A stretch of 64,000 nucleotides of DNA from Photobacterium galatheae (GTDB taxonomy: Bacteria; Pseudomonadota; Gammaproteobacteria; Enterobacterales; Vibrionaceae), in contig NZ_JMIB01000008.1 in NCBI RefSeq assembly GCF_000695255.1, forward strand, positions 1 to 64,000, in the 5' to 3' direction. The notes beneath the pieces were generated by a model. That model was not told the origin of the DNA, made no database searches, and saw only the letters and a list, made by a program, of their open reading frames with translations. Each line of letters starts with the position of its first letter. The stretch's first letter is position 1. Shown here in pieces: positions 48,423 through 56,881 of this stretch. The position numbers and the translations under genes were made by a program.

Positions 48423-48785
48423 ATCATCTTTCCATCTTTTGTTGTGTTCTTATGCGCCGGTACACAGCGTTATGACAAAAATGTGAACATTCGAAGAGCA
48501 TTGATAGCGTAGTTAAGGAATGACATAAACGCATAAAATAACGACAAAAAATTTATGCAAAATCCGTGTTATATCCCATTTAAAACCAAATCAGTCGAGG
48601 GAAATTCCCATGAGGTATTTTTTTGATTCATCCTGTCGCAAAAGATGACATCGTTACTTTGGACATGTTGTTAGGTGCACCGGAAGATGCGGATTGGAAA
48701 AAGTAAGTCTCCATGTGAAGTGTCTGGTGAGGTAACAAGTCAGGTACAAGGTAAGATGCGTAGAGCAAATCCTTACTTGAACTTG
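48423..48785. promoter_or_regulatory. Porin upstream region with a possible tiny frame
   Basis: 363 bp upstream of the porin. The left half is AT-rich and must contain its promoter. On the plus strand, 48623-48706 is a 27-codon frame opening with TTG behind GAGG and ending LGAPEDADWKK. It looks like protein-coding sequence but is too short to identify; it may be the end of a lost gene. Confidence 0.35.
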
Positions 48786-49523
48786 CTACGCTGGTGAGCT
48801 ATCGCAGTCCGCGCCATCCCTTCCTTCAGCAGCCAATGCCGCATATTTCGCTTTCACAAGCGCAACATAATGACTGAGATTTTTCTGCGCATGGCAGGTA
48901 AAACGTTGACCGGCAGACTCAACATTCAAAATTCGATCTAAGCGGAACTCACGGTAATCATGGCGTAGCTGGCAAAAGGCAACCAGTGTCCACTTGCCTC
49001 CCCAGTAAACCAGCCCCAGTGGTTCGACGATGCGCTGTGTCTGTCGCAATTCAGCATCCTGATAATGCAGCAGCACAACATCCTTTGCCTCAATCGCAGT
49101 GCGTAATTGAGCGCTGAATGCCTGTTGTTGCGGGCCGTGATGGTAACTTGAAACCAGGAATGGGGAATGATCGTGCTGCTGTTTCAGATGATGCGGCAGC
49201 ACGGCTTCAATTTTTGCAATTGCTGATTTTGCATTGGCACCGAGTTGCGTGTCAGTCCAGGCATCCACCATTTTACTGCCCAACAGAAGTGCCGTGAGTT
49301 CATCGTAAGTAAACATCATCGGCGGAAGCGGATAATCGGCAATCAGGTAACCGATACCCGCTTCTCCCTCAATTGGGACGCCCGAACTCTGAAGGTGCTG
49401 AATGTCGCGATAAATCGTTCGTTCTGAAACCCCAAGGCGCTCTGCCAATGCTTTGGCGGTGATCGCCAGACGCCGCCCTTTCAGCAAATTCACCAGTTGA
49501 AACAAACGCTCCGATTTACCCAC
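48786..49523 (-). CDS. YafY-type HTH/WYL transcriptional regulator
   Basis: A 245-residue regulator. An N-terminal HTH (about 3-58; SERLFQLVNLLKGRR, LGVSERTIYRDIQHLQ, PIEGEAGIGY) is followed by a WYL ligand-sensing domain (about 135-220), with LGLVYWGGKWTLVAFC and EFRLDRI. WYL proteins often sense nucleic acids or small ligands. GTG 49523, with AAGGAG upstream, fits E. coli YafY-like proteins; an in-frame ATG at 49619 would overlap the upstream gene by 65 bp. It is transcribed with the ABM-like gene and may control it. Confidence 0.85.
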   Translation of the reverse strand: MGKSERLFQLVNLLKGRRLAITAKALAERLGVSERTIYRDIQHLQSSGVPIEGEAGIGYLIADYPLPPMMFTYDELTALLLGSKMVDAWTDTQLGANAKSAIAKIEAVLPHHLKQQHDHSPFLVSSYHHGPQQQAFSAQLRTAIEAKDVVLLHYQDAELRQTQRIVEPLGLVYWGGKWTLVAFCQLRHDYREFRLDRILNVESAGQRFTCHAQKNLSHYVALVKAKYAALAAEGRDGADCDSSPA

Positions 49524-49554
49524 GATTCCCACTCCTTCAATCCATAGTGTCAAT

Positions 49555-49875
49555 TCACCCTGTACAGGCTGATTGTGACACAATTGTATGATGTGTGATG
49601 CCCACACTCGAACGATCAATCAACTGCGTGAGCTGCTGACAGACTTCCGTACTCGGAAAAGCATCCGAGACGGCTTTCGCATGGGCCATGGATTCCCAGT
49701 AAATGATATCGGTATATATCAGCGATTCACTGTCTTTTGCCAGTGAACGGTACAGCAAGCCCGGTTGTTGCTGCACCCAAGCTTGAAAGGCTTCGTTCGC
49801 CACCATCAGATCGGACTCTGAAACACCCGAAGTCAGTTTGAACTGAACGATTTCGACCACGTTTTGTTGTGTCAT
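49555..49875 (-). CDS. Small ABM-like (antibiotic biosynthesis monooxygenase) protein
   Basis: A 106-residue protein with the ferredoxin-like dimeric alpha-beta barrel pattern: VVEIVQFKLTSGVSESDLM, then QPGLLYRSLA and YTDIIYWESMAHAKAVSDAF. Such proteins bind or oxidise small molecules; no catalytic residue set is diagnostic here. GGAGA precedes the ATG. It is 31 bp upstream of the WYL regulator in the same direction, so they form a two-gene unit. Confidence 0.65.
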   Translation of the reverse strand: MTQQNVVEIVQFKLTSGVSESDLMVANEAFQAWVQQQPGLLYRSLAKDSESLIYTDIIYWESMAHAKAVSDAFPSTEVCQQLTQLIDRSSVGITHHTIVSQSACTG

Positions 49876-50014
49876 GTGATTTCTCCTTGGTTTGATTACA
49901 AACGCAGTAAATCACACGACAATGTCAGGGAGTGTCAGTAGCCTTTTTCGCCTGAAGCTAAAAACGCAGTCTGCATTTAGGCCAATTCCGGTGAGGCAGG
50001 AAAGCAATGGGGGT

Positions 50015-50269
50015 TTAGCGTTGTTTACCCAGAAGCGACAGGAATGATTTAACACCGCCCAGAAAAAAGGGCACAGCAATCAGGAAAGCGCCCAGAGCCA
50101 TCCCCTGATAGGCATAACTTTCAGGCTGGGCATGATAGAAAGACGTTTTAAACATCTGATACGCGAGCATGCAGAAATAAAAGCAACCAATCGTTGCGAT
50201 GGTCGTTCCCAGTAAGCTTTTGATTTTAGACCACAGAAACGCATTATTCGAAGCGTTATTTTCAAGCAT
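50015..50269 (-). CDS. Small membrane protein, hypothetical
   Basis: An 84-residue protein with two predicted membrane helices (about 18-40 and 56-76) and short polar ends. No family is recognised. GAGAATG spacing: GAGAATGTCCG upstream of the ATG provides a weak site. It stands alone between the ABM-like gene and the divergent Crp-type regulator. Confidence 0.55.
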   Translation of the reverse strand: MLENNASNNAFLWSKIKSLLGTTIATIGCFYFCMLAYQMFKTSFYHAQPESYAYQGMALGAFLIAVPFFLGGVKSFLSLLGKQR

Positions 50270-50446
50270 CGGACATTCTCTTCACTAAGCCTCTAATATA
50301 AGGCACCAGATCATTTCATGCGGAATGTGCACAGAGAACATTAAATACGCAGTGCCCTGATGTGCACTTGCTCGCATCCGTCCCATACCGACTGATGATA
50401 ATATCTTCAATGAAATCAGTCCTGAAACGACGCAGGAACATCACCT

Positions 50447-51061
50447 ATGAACCTCACCACGCCCCATACTGCACTGTATAACATGCTCAACCTGCTCACG
50501 CCGATTGGCGAAAAAGACTGGGCACAACTTCAAACGCTGGCGCACGAGGTCAGATACCGGGCCGGCGAAGCCATTTTTCATCCGGGAGACCGAACGCCGG
50601 AACTGCGCTTTATCAGTCAGGGACTGGCGTGTCACTATTACATCAAACCAGACGGCACCCGGCGTAATAAGTCTTTTCTGCAAACAGCGGATGTCGCTTC
50701 AAGCCTGTCTTCCATGTATACCGGCGAACCGGCCCGTTTTGGCTGCGAAGCCTTGCAGGACACCCTGTGTCTGTCACTGCCATTTACGACTTTCCGGCAG
50801 CTTTGCACAGCACATCCGGTATGGCAGTCAGCCAGTCAGGCACTGCTCACCCGGCTGGCTCTGAAAAAAGAAGCCCGAGAAGCAGATCTGCTACTGTTGT
50901 CACCCACAGAGCTGTACCAGCAGTTCTGCGCTCAGTATCCGGCCCTCCATCAAACACTGCCCAATTACCATATCGCCTCGTATCTGGGCATTTCCGAAGT
51001 CTCGCTGTCGCGGATCCGCGCCCGGCTCGGTGTCCAGAATGCTTATCAGCGGCACATGTAA
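50447..51061 (+). CDS. Crp/Fnr-family transcriptional regulator
   Basis: A 204-residue protein with an N-terminal cyclic-nucleotide-binding-like beta barrel (about 25-115; YRAGEAIFHPGDRTPELRFISQGLACHYY) and a C-terminal winged-helix with IASYLGISEVSLSRIRARLG (about 175-194). The usual cAMP-contacting residues and the FNR iron-sulfur cysteines are absent, so the effector is unknown. Proteins of this shape often regulate the next gene. The downstream SDR gene starts 107 bp later. Confidence 0.8.
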   Translation: MNLTTPHTALYNMLNLLTPIGEKDWAQLQTLAHEVRYRAGEAIFHPGDRTPELRFISQGLACHYYIKPDGTRRNKSFLQTADVASSLSSMYTGEPARFGCEALQDTLCLSLPFTTFRQLCTAHPVWQSASQALLTRLALKKEAREADLLLLSPTELYQQFCAQYPALHQTLPNYHIASYLGISEVSLSRIRARLGVQNAYQRHM

Positions 51062-51168
51062 AACAAAACCCTGACCATTTTAACCTTTGTTAAAGTGTTT
51101 CCCGCCCGGCAGTCTTATTGTTGCCCCTGTACCCAAATGACCGCGAAGAAAAGGCTACAGGAGGACAC

Positions 51169-51984
51169 ATGAAACCACAAAAACTGATCGGCAAAACTAT
51201 TGTAATTTCCGGCGGCAGCTCAGGTATCGGGCTTGAGCTGGTCAAGCGGCTGCAGCCGGAAAATACGGTGATCGTGCTGGGACGGGATAAAGAAAAACTG
51301 GCACAGCTGGAAGCGCGGGGCGTAGTGACATTCAGCCTGGATATTGCCGAGAAAAGTGAGCGCCACGCCTTGTTTCGCTGGCTGGATGATCATTACCCGA
51401 ATTTTGATGTCCTGATCAACAACGCCGGCTGGAGCCGTTCGCACAAACTGGCAGCGCGGCAAACAGATACCGCTGTCTGTGAAGCGGACCATGACCATAA
51501 ACAAGAGCAAGAGCAAGAGCAAGAACATGACCGAGACCACTGTGAAGATTACGAGCTGGAACTACGCCATAATCTGGAAGCCCATATCGGCATGACCCTC
51601 AGTGCTCTGCCCCGGCTGCTGCAACGACCCGGCGCGATGATCATCAATGTGACCACCGGGCTGGTGTACAACCCGAAAGCAGCCAATCCGTACTACTGCG
51701 CTGCCAAAGCCGGACTGCACAGTTTTACCCAAAGCCTGCGCGAACAGGTGAAAGGTTACGACCTGCGGGTGGTGGAAGTCCTGCCGCCGCTGGTCGACAC
51801 GCCTTTTCACCAGAACGGATTACCGGCAACGGTTCGGGCGATGACACCGCAACGCGTGGCCCATGAAACCATCACCGGATTACAACACAACCGCGATGAG
51901 ATCCGGGTCGGCCTCTCCAAGCTGGCTTACGTCCTTGGCCGTATCACGCCCTCTGTCGGCTTTCACCTCGTCAACCGGCAATAG
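51169..51984 (+). CDS. Short-chain dehydrogenase/reductase with low-complexity insert
   Basis: A 271-residue SDR enzyme. The cofactor motif GGSSGIG is at about 14-20, LINNAGWSRSH at about 82-92, and the catalytic pair is YCAAK near residue 181. An unusual hydrophilic insert (about 102-125, rich in Glu, Gln, His and Asp) comes from a hexamer repeat and sits just after the NNAG strand. Without it the protein looks like DltE-type oxidoreductases. AGGAGG precedes ATG 51169; the in-frame GTG/ATG upstream is rejected. Substrate unknown. Confidence 0.8.
   Translation: MKPQKLIGKTIVISGGSSGIGLELVKRLQPENTVIVLGRDKEKLAQLEARGVVTFSLDIAEKSERHALFRWLDDHYPNFDVLINNAGWSRSHKLAARQTDTAVCEADHDHKQEQEQEQEHDRDHCEDYELELRHNLEAHIGMTLSALPRLLQRPGAMIINVTTGLVYNPKAANPYYCAAKAGLHSFTQSLREQVKGYDLRVVEVLPPLVDTPFHQNGLPATVRAMTPQRVAHETITGLQHNRDEIRVGLSKLAYVLGRITPSVGFHLVNRQ
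51503..51526 (+). repeat. AAGAGC hexamer repeat in the SDR gene
   Basis: About four tandem copies of AAGAGC encode alternating Glu-Gln. Because the unit is six bases, gain or loss changes the insert length without a frameshift. Confidence 0.85.
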
Positions 51985-52001
51985 CATCTGTTGCCGCCAA
52001 G

Positions 52002-52028
52002 ACAGCCCTCCCTGCAACAGAGGGCTGT
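52002..52028. terminator. Bidirectional terminator SDR / thioredoxin-fold gene
   Basis: ACAGCCCTC and GAGGGCTGT form a 9-bp stem with a 9-nt loop, followed by TTTCG, between convergent genes. Confidence 0.75.
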
Positions 52029-52070
52029 TTCGAACCAAAAGTTTTCAGAGAACGATCAGCCCATCCGGGA

Positions 52071-53036
52071 TCAACGCAATTGGTCACCACGATACAGAAT
52101 GCGTCCCTGAGATCCGACATCCACCTGATACGGCGTGGCATGAATACCGTACTGGGTGAAAACACTGTTATCGGTATCAAAGATCAGTGGTGCCGTCAGA
52201 CCAAATTTTTCAGCAAAGGCTGACGCAATCGACGCATCAATATAATAACCGCTGATCACCCCGACCCACTGCCGCGAACTGTCTTTCGCCATCAGTTGTT
52301 TCCACTGTGCAATCTTCTGCTCACAATCCGGGAAATGCGGCATCGGACACAAGGCATCCAGAAACACTAAAGAAACCGGCTGCTGCGCCTGACCCTGCTG
52401 CAACAGTGCTGCCAGAGAGACCGGTTGATCCGACATCGTCTGGCGCTGAAATAATGGCGCTGTATCCCCCACATGAGGAACAACATAAGGCTTTGCTTTG
52501 ACTGGCGTACTTGCGGCTGTTGTCGGTGGCTGCAGTGCATCCCAGGTTTGGGCTTTTGCTTCGGCCGTTTTTCTGCCCGGCTCAAGGTAGTCCAACAGGG
52601 CTTCATTGCTGCCACTGAACACGACCTTGCCTTTCTCAATCAGGACATGGGCCGGGGTCTGCCACAAACCGAAGCCTGTCAGTAAATGACGTCCGCGATC
52701 CAGCACAATGGGAGCCACTTGCGGATAGTATCCCTGAAATTCCAGCAGCTGGGCCCGGGTAACATTGATCTCCGGCTGAACCCAGATCCGATCCGTACGT
52801 TTCTGAAAAGATTCCGGCAGGCTCGCCACAAACGCTTCCGGGCCTGAACCAGCATAGCTGGCCCAGATTTCGATGAACACCAGATGCGTGATCCGGTTCT
52901 CGTTCAGCTGCACCGGTGTCCCGGCCAGTGTCTGTTGTTTTTCCAACAGCGATACGGCAGGTTCAGACTGAACCAACGCCGAAAAACACAGGCTGGCCAG
53001 TAAGGGTAAAGTGTATAAAATCGTCAATCGTTTCAT
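52071..53036 (-). CDS. Periplasmic double-thioredoxin-fold protein
   Basis: A 321-residue exported protein with signal peptide (about 1-24). Two thioredoxin-like halves are seen. The first (about 30-150) has FIEIWASYAGSGPEAF where a WCxxC motif would be expected, so its active site is lost; TPAHVLIEKGKVVFSG is the cis-Pro strand. The second (about 185-321) has DALCPMPHFPDCEQ, a CX7C arrangement more like redoxins, and ends with ATPYQVDVGSQGRILYRG. Start is ATG 53036. It is third in a redox operon 19 bp behind the TlpA-like gene and may act as its partner. Confidence 0.75.
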   Translation of the reverse strand: MKRLTILYTLPLLASLCFSALVQSEPAVSLLEKQQTLAGTPVQLNENRITHLVFIEIWASYAGSGPEAFVASLPESFQKRTDRIWVQPEINVTRAQLLEFQGYYPQVAPIVLDRGRHLLTGFGLWQTPAHVLIEKGKVVFSGSNEALLDYLEPGRKTAEAKAQTWDALQPPTTAASTPVKAKPYVVPHVGDTAPLFQRQTMSDQPVSLAALLQQGQAQQPVSLVFLDALCPMPHFPDCEQKIAQWKQLMAKDSSRQWVGVISGYYIDASIASAFAEKFGLTAPLIFDTDNSVFTQYGIHATPYQVDVGSQGRILYRGDQLR

Positions 53037-53055
53037 GGTGTTGTCCTCCGAACAC

Positions 53056-53574
53056 TCAGTGCTGTGCGACGTCTTGCTGAGCCCAGCGTGCAATGGTTTG
53101 ATCCAGCTGATCCGTGGCTAAAAAAGTACGGTAGGCAACTTTGCCATCCTTATCGATTAGGATGTGCTGAGGAGTTCCGACGACCTGATACATCTGGGTG
53201 ATTTCACCTTTTGCATCAAAAATGGTTGGAATGTCATAGCCTTCCTGACGGAAAAACTGCTGGATATTTGCCACCGAATCATTGAATCCCACATTAACCG
53301 ACACCACCTTCACCTCGTCACCAAACTGCTTTTCAATAGCATTCAAATGCGGCATTTCGGCTTTGCAGTAACTGCACCAGGTCGCCCAGAACTTGAGATA
53401 GACCGGCTGCTTGCCCAGATAATCCGACAGTTTAAATTCCTGGCCCGACAAGGTTGTCGCTGTAAACAACGGTGCAGTTTGATCCGTCTCTGCGGCCTGC
53501 ACGGCAGGCAGCGACAATGCCAGTGCCATGACCATGGCTTGCCAGCCTTTGTGAAACAAAACAGAAGTTTTCAT
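53056..53574 (-). CDS. TlpA/ResA-type thiol-disulfide oxidoreductase
   Basis: A 172-residue periplasmic thioredoxin-like protein with a signal peptide (about 1-27). The active site is WATWCSYCKAEMP with Cys67 and Cys70, followed by DIPTIFDAKGE and the cis-Pro strand VGTPQHILIDKDGK. It most likely receives electrons from the DsbD/CcdA-like membrane protein upstream and reduces disulfides outside the cytoplasm. Start is ATG 53574 with GGAG 6 nt upstream; it is 11 bp after the membrane-protein gene. Confidence 0.85.
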   Translation of the reverse strand: MKTSVLFHKGWQAMVMALALSLPAVQAAETDQTAPLFTATTLSGQEFKLSDYLGKQPVYLKFWATWCSYCKAEMPHLNAIEKQFGDEVKVVSVNVGFNDSVANIQQFFRQEGYDIPTIFDAKGEITQMYQVVGTPQHILIDKDGKVAYRTFLATDQLDQTIARWAQQDVAQH

Positions 53575-53585
53575 ATGATCTCCAT

Positions 53586-54272
53586 TTACATGATCTGAAA
53601 GAAAAAGAAGGTCCCGGCACCGGCCATCAATGCGGCCATCCCCCATTTCACCCGGTTCATCCACTGGCCGGATCGCGGCAGTGACGTGAGCAAGCCACCG
53701 AAGGTGCCAGCCAGGACAAGCAGAGCACTCATCCCCAGCGCGAAGACAAACATCAGCAAAGCGGCCCAGTAGGCATTGCCGGATGATGCAACGTACATCA
53801 GCAGCATGCCGAGCACCGGGGAAGTACAGGGCGCCATGACCAGTCCGGAGCAGGCTCCGGCTACAAAAGTGCTCAGTACGGGACGCCGGCGGGATTCAGC
53901 CGCAGGCAGATTCAGCACCAGCCCGGGCAGTCTGAGCCAGCCAACCATCCAGGCTGCCATGGCGAAACAAAATACCCCCACCAGAAACAAGGTCACCGGA
54001 TGGCTGGCCACAACGCCGAACAATTGTCCGGTTGTTGCCGCCAACATGCCCAGTAAGGCGTAAACCACCGCAAGGCCCAGCACATAGCTCACTGACAACC
54101 CCAGCGCCTGCCAGCGGCCGGTTGCCTGACTGCCAACCACTGAAACCGTGATCGGTAACATGGGATAAACGCAGGGGGTCAGACTGGTCAGCAGCCCGGT
54201 AAGAAATACCGCGCCGACAACCCACAGTCCGAATTGCTGATTGAACAGCGCGGTCTGAATGGCAGTTTCCAT
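53586..54272 (-). CDS. CcdA/DsbD-like membrane electron carrier
   Basis: A 228-residue membrane protein matching the transmembrane domain of DsbD only. Two cysteine motifs sit in pseudo-symmetric helices: SLTPCVYPMLP (about 31-41) and VMAPCTSPVLG (about 145-155). Six hydrophobic segments are present. The usual periplasmic alpha and gamma domains of DsbD are missing; the two following thioredoxin-fold genes could supply them. It should shuttle electrons from cytosolic thioredoxin to the periplasm. First in a three-gene redox unit. Confidence 0.85.
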   Translation of the reverse strand: METAIQTALFNQQFGLWVVGAVFLTGLLTSLTPCVYPMLPITVSVVGSQATGRWQALGLSVSYVLGLAVVYALLGMLAATTGQLFGVVASHPVTLFLVGVFCFAMAAWMVGWLRLPGLVLNLPAAESRRRPVLSTFVAGACSGLVMAPCTSPVLGMLLMYVASSGNAYWAALLMFVFALGMSALLVLAGTFGGLLTSLPRSGQWMNRVKWGMAALMAGAGTFFFFQIM

Positions 54273-54494
54273 CGAAGGTCACATCCTTTGTCGAGAAAGA
54301 TGCAACGTTTATATCGGACAATCGAAAATGAGTTCTCAAATCGATCTAAAATGATGGTGAAATCGACATGAAATCAATATAAAACAACTAAAAACAATAA
54401 GTTATACAAAACCTCTTTTCGCCTCATCTGATTGATTTCAGGCGGGTTGTCCGTAAAATGAAGCCTCAGAAATTCAGACTCAACCGGATACTTT
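54273..54494. promoter_or_regulatory. Divergent promoter region, redox operon / CadC-like regulator
   Basis: 222 bp, very AT-rich around 54300-54420. It contains a loose direct repeat of TGAAATC (near 54357 and 54369). It must carry promoters for both sides and is the natural target for the regulator encoded to the right. Confidence 0.45.
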
Positions 54495-56858
54495 ATGGCC
54501 TGCTATCAGTTTGCTGCATTTACGTTTGACGCCGACACCGGACAGCTCCTTCACCAGACGCCGACGGGTCAGACCGAAACTTATCTGCGCCATAAAGTCT
54601 CTCTGTTACTGACCTATTTACTGACTCATCCGGATCAGGTCATCCATAAAGACGTCCTGTTGGATGCCTTGTGGGATCACAGTGAATACCGGGAAAATTC
54701 ACTGACACAAAGCATTCGTGAACTGAGAAAAGCGCTGGGTGACAGCGCCCAGAATCCGCAATTTATCCGCACCTTTCCACAGCGGGGCTATCAATGGATC
54801 TGCCCGATCAGCGAACCGGATCATCAGGACGCCCCAAAAATTGCGAAGGCAGCGAACGTTGAGAAAGCAGAGCCACAGGAAGCCCCCCCGGCAACACAGA
54901 CCCGCCGTTTTTCCAAACCTGTGATGTTCTCCGGCCTGCTTGCGGTGCTGATTCTCATCGCGGGATTTTGGCTGATGCAAAGCCCGGCCACAGTAAAATC
55001 ACCCGGCATGCACCACAAGACCGGGTTAGTCGTCTTCCCCATGCTTAATGATACGGGCAAAGCCGAGTTTGACTGGGTTCAGCTCGGGCTGGCTGACATG
55101 CTGTCTGTGCAGTTAAATCAGAGCAATACCCTCACGGTGATACCGCCGGCACTCGCCAAAGCCTGGTTACTGGATGCTGAACTCAGCTGGCCTGCCCTTC
55201 CGGCCCAAATCCGTACGCTGCTCAAACAACGGGGCTATGAAGCGGCGCTGTTTGCCAGCGTCCGGCTGCACAACAAGCAACAAGTGCTGACCTTTCAAGT
55301 AATTTATGCCGACGGCCGGACCCAGCAAGGCAGCATGACCTATCCGCAACTGGCCTCGGCAATGCATTCCGTCAGCCACCAGCTCAAGCGATTACTCAGT
55401 CCTGACGACACGCATCCCTTACCGCAGAAATCTCCGGCCATTGCCGTGCAGACGCTGGCACAGGGACGGTCACTGTTGCAGACCCAGGGAGCTCAGGCGG
55501 CCCGAAAGTACTTTGAAGCGGCCCATATTCTGGAGCCAGACAATCTGTGGACCCAGATCCAGCTCGCTGGCACGGAAGTATTACTGGGACAATGGCAGCA
55601 GGCAGCACAACGCCTTCAGGCGCTTCCTGAAGCACAGGGACGTCACGAGCCTGCCTTGTATGCAGCACAGCGCTACTGGCTGGGTGAACTCAGTTACCGA
55701 CGGGGCGAGCCGGATGCAACCGCTTTGACCCAAGCCGCTGTGCAGGCCGCAGAACAAAGTCAGGATCCACAGTTACTGATTCAGGCTTATCAGTTGCAGG
55801 CACAACTGGCCTGGAATGAGATGGACTGGGAGGGCCATCAACGGCTGACCGGGCAGCTCATTGCCATTCTGGGGAAAGGACAGGCATTGCGTCATGATGC
55901 TGATCAGCAGTTCTACCTCGGCCGTCCGGCCAGTGTCGGGCTGGAAAGAAGCCCCAGCAATGATTTAGCCGCGAATCAGGTCCGCCTGTTCAAGGCGCTG
56001 AATTTTTACCGCCAGCTTGGTGATCAACCACGTCAGGCCGCCACCTTGCTGGCGATCGCCCAGAATGATCAGATCGATCCGCCGATCCGTGAATCGTCCC
56101 TGAGCGATGCCATTGCGATGTACCGTCAGCTCGGCCAGCCTTATGAATTAGCCCTCGCGTTGATTTATCAGGGGTTTTATCTGATGCAGTCCCATCAGGG
56201 CGGCATGGCGGAAGACTATTTCGCAGAAGCCAGAGCCTTAGCCGAACAGCTCGGTGCACGCCGTCTGCTCCTCGACAGTGAGTTCTATCTGGCCTTTGCG
56301 GCCATGGATCAGGGCCTCGATCTGCAATGGCTGGGGAAACATCCTCAGCAAGCACAACATCTGGCGCGTGCAGACCAAGCATTTACTGAACTGCTGAAGA
56401 AGAAAGATATTTCGCCGCTGCTACAGGCCAATATTGCTTTGTTTCAGGGCTGGATCGCTGCAGATCAACACAATATGCAGCGGGCGTTACAACATCTCGA
56501 CCGGGCTGATTCTCTGGCAAATACCCTGAACCTTCCCCTGACACAGGGATATATCCGCTACAGCAAGATGCGGATTCATCTGTCTCAGCACGATTACACG
56601 GCAGTGACTGAACTGGCAAAATTCCCGATGGTTACCCGGCTGGAAGCCGTCTATGCGGCACGCGCGTATTTTGAACTCGGTCATCCCGAGGAAGCCACCC
56701 GTGTTCTGACTCACTTCAGACAATCGCTGCCGAAACAGTGGCAATCCGAAGATGAACAGCGCCTGCAGGACTACCGACGGACCATACAGGGTCAGGCGAT
56801 CACCCTGCCGCCAGAACCCAAAGCCCACCTGGTGTATTGTGAAAGTGACTGGCTCTGA
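54495..56858 (+). CDS. CadC-like membrane-bound regulator with TPR-rich periplasmic region
   Basis: A 787-residue one-component regulator. An OmpR-type winged helix (about 3-104; LRHKVSLLLTYLL, NSLTQSIRELRKALGD, FIRTFPQRGYQW) is followed by a charged linker and one membrane helix (about 143-161). The large C-terminal part, likely periplasmic, starts with a TolB-like segment (FPMLNDTGKAEFDWVQLGLADML) and continues in Ala/Leu/Gln-rich helical repeats resembling TPRs (about 300-770). It is divergent from the redox operon and convergent with tonB. Sensing of an envelope signal and control of either neighbour are inferred. Confidence 0.82.
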   Translation: MACYQFAAFTFDADTGQLLHQTPTGQTETYLRHKVSLLLTYLLTHPDQVIHKDVLLDALWDHSEYRENSLTQSIRELRKALGDSAQNPQFIRTFPQRGYQWICPISEPDHQDAPKIAKAANVEKAEPQEAPPATQTRRFSKPVMFSGLLAVLILIAGFWLMQSPATVKSPGMHHKTGLVVFPMLNDTGKAEFDWVQLGLADMLSVQLNQSNTLTVIPPALAKAWLLDAELSWPALPAQIRTLLKQRGYEAALFASVRLHNKQQVLTFQVIYADGRTQQGSMTYPQLASAMHSVSHQLKRLLSPDDTHPLPQKSPAIAVQTLAQGRSLLQTQGAQAARKYFEAAHILEPDNLWTQIQLAGTEVLLGQWQQAAQRLQALPEAQGRHEPALYAAQRYWLGELSYRRGEPDATALTQAAVQAAEQSQDPQLLIQAYQLQAQLAWNEMDWEGHQRLTGQLIAILGKGQALRHDADQQFYLGRPASVGLERSPSNDLAANQVRLFKALNFYRQLGDQPRQAATLLAIAQNDQIDPPIRESSLSDAIAMYRQLGQPYELALALIYQGFYLMQSHQGGMAEDYFAEARALAEQLGARRLLLDSEFYLAFAAMDQGLDLQWLGKHPQQAQHLARADQAFTELLKKKDISPLLQANIALFQGWIAADQHNMQRALQHLDRADSLANTLNLPLTQGYIRYSKMRIHLSQHDYTAVTELAKFPMVTRLEAVYAARAYFELGHPEEATRVLTHFRQSLPKQWQSEDEQRLQDYRRTIQGQAITLPPEPKAHLVYCESDWL

Positions 56859-56881
56859 CGTTCCAAAAGGCGCAAGAAGAC

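Noticed and set aside
50447..51061. FNR or CRP itself
   Set aside because: The N-terminal iron-sulfur cysteines of FNR and the cAMP-binding residue set of CRP are missing; only the family level is supported.
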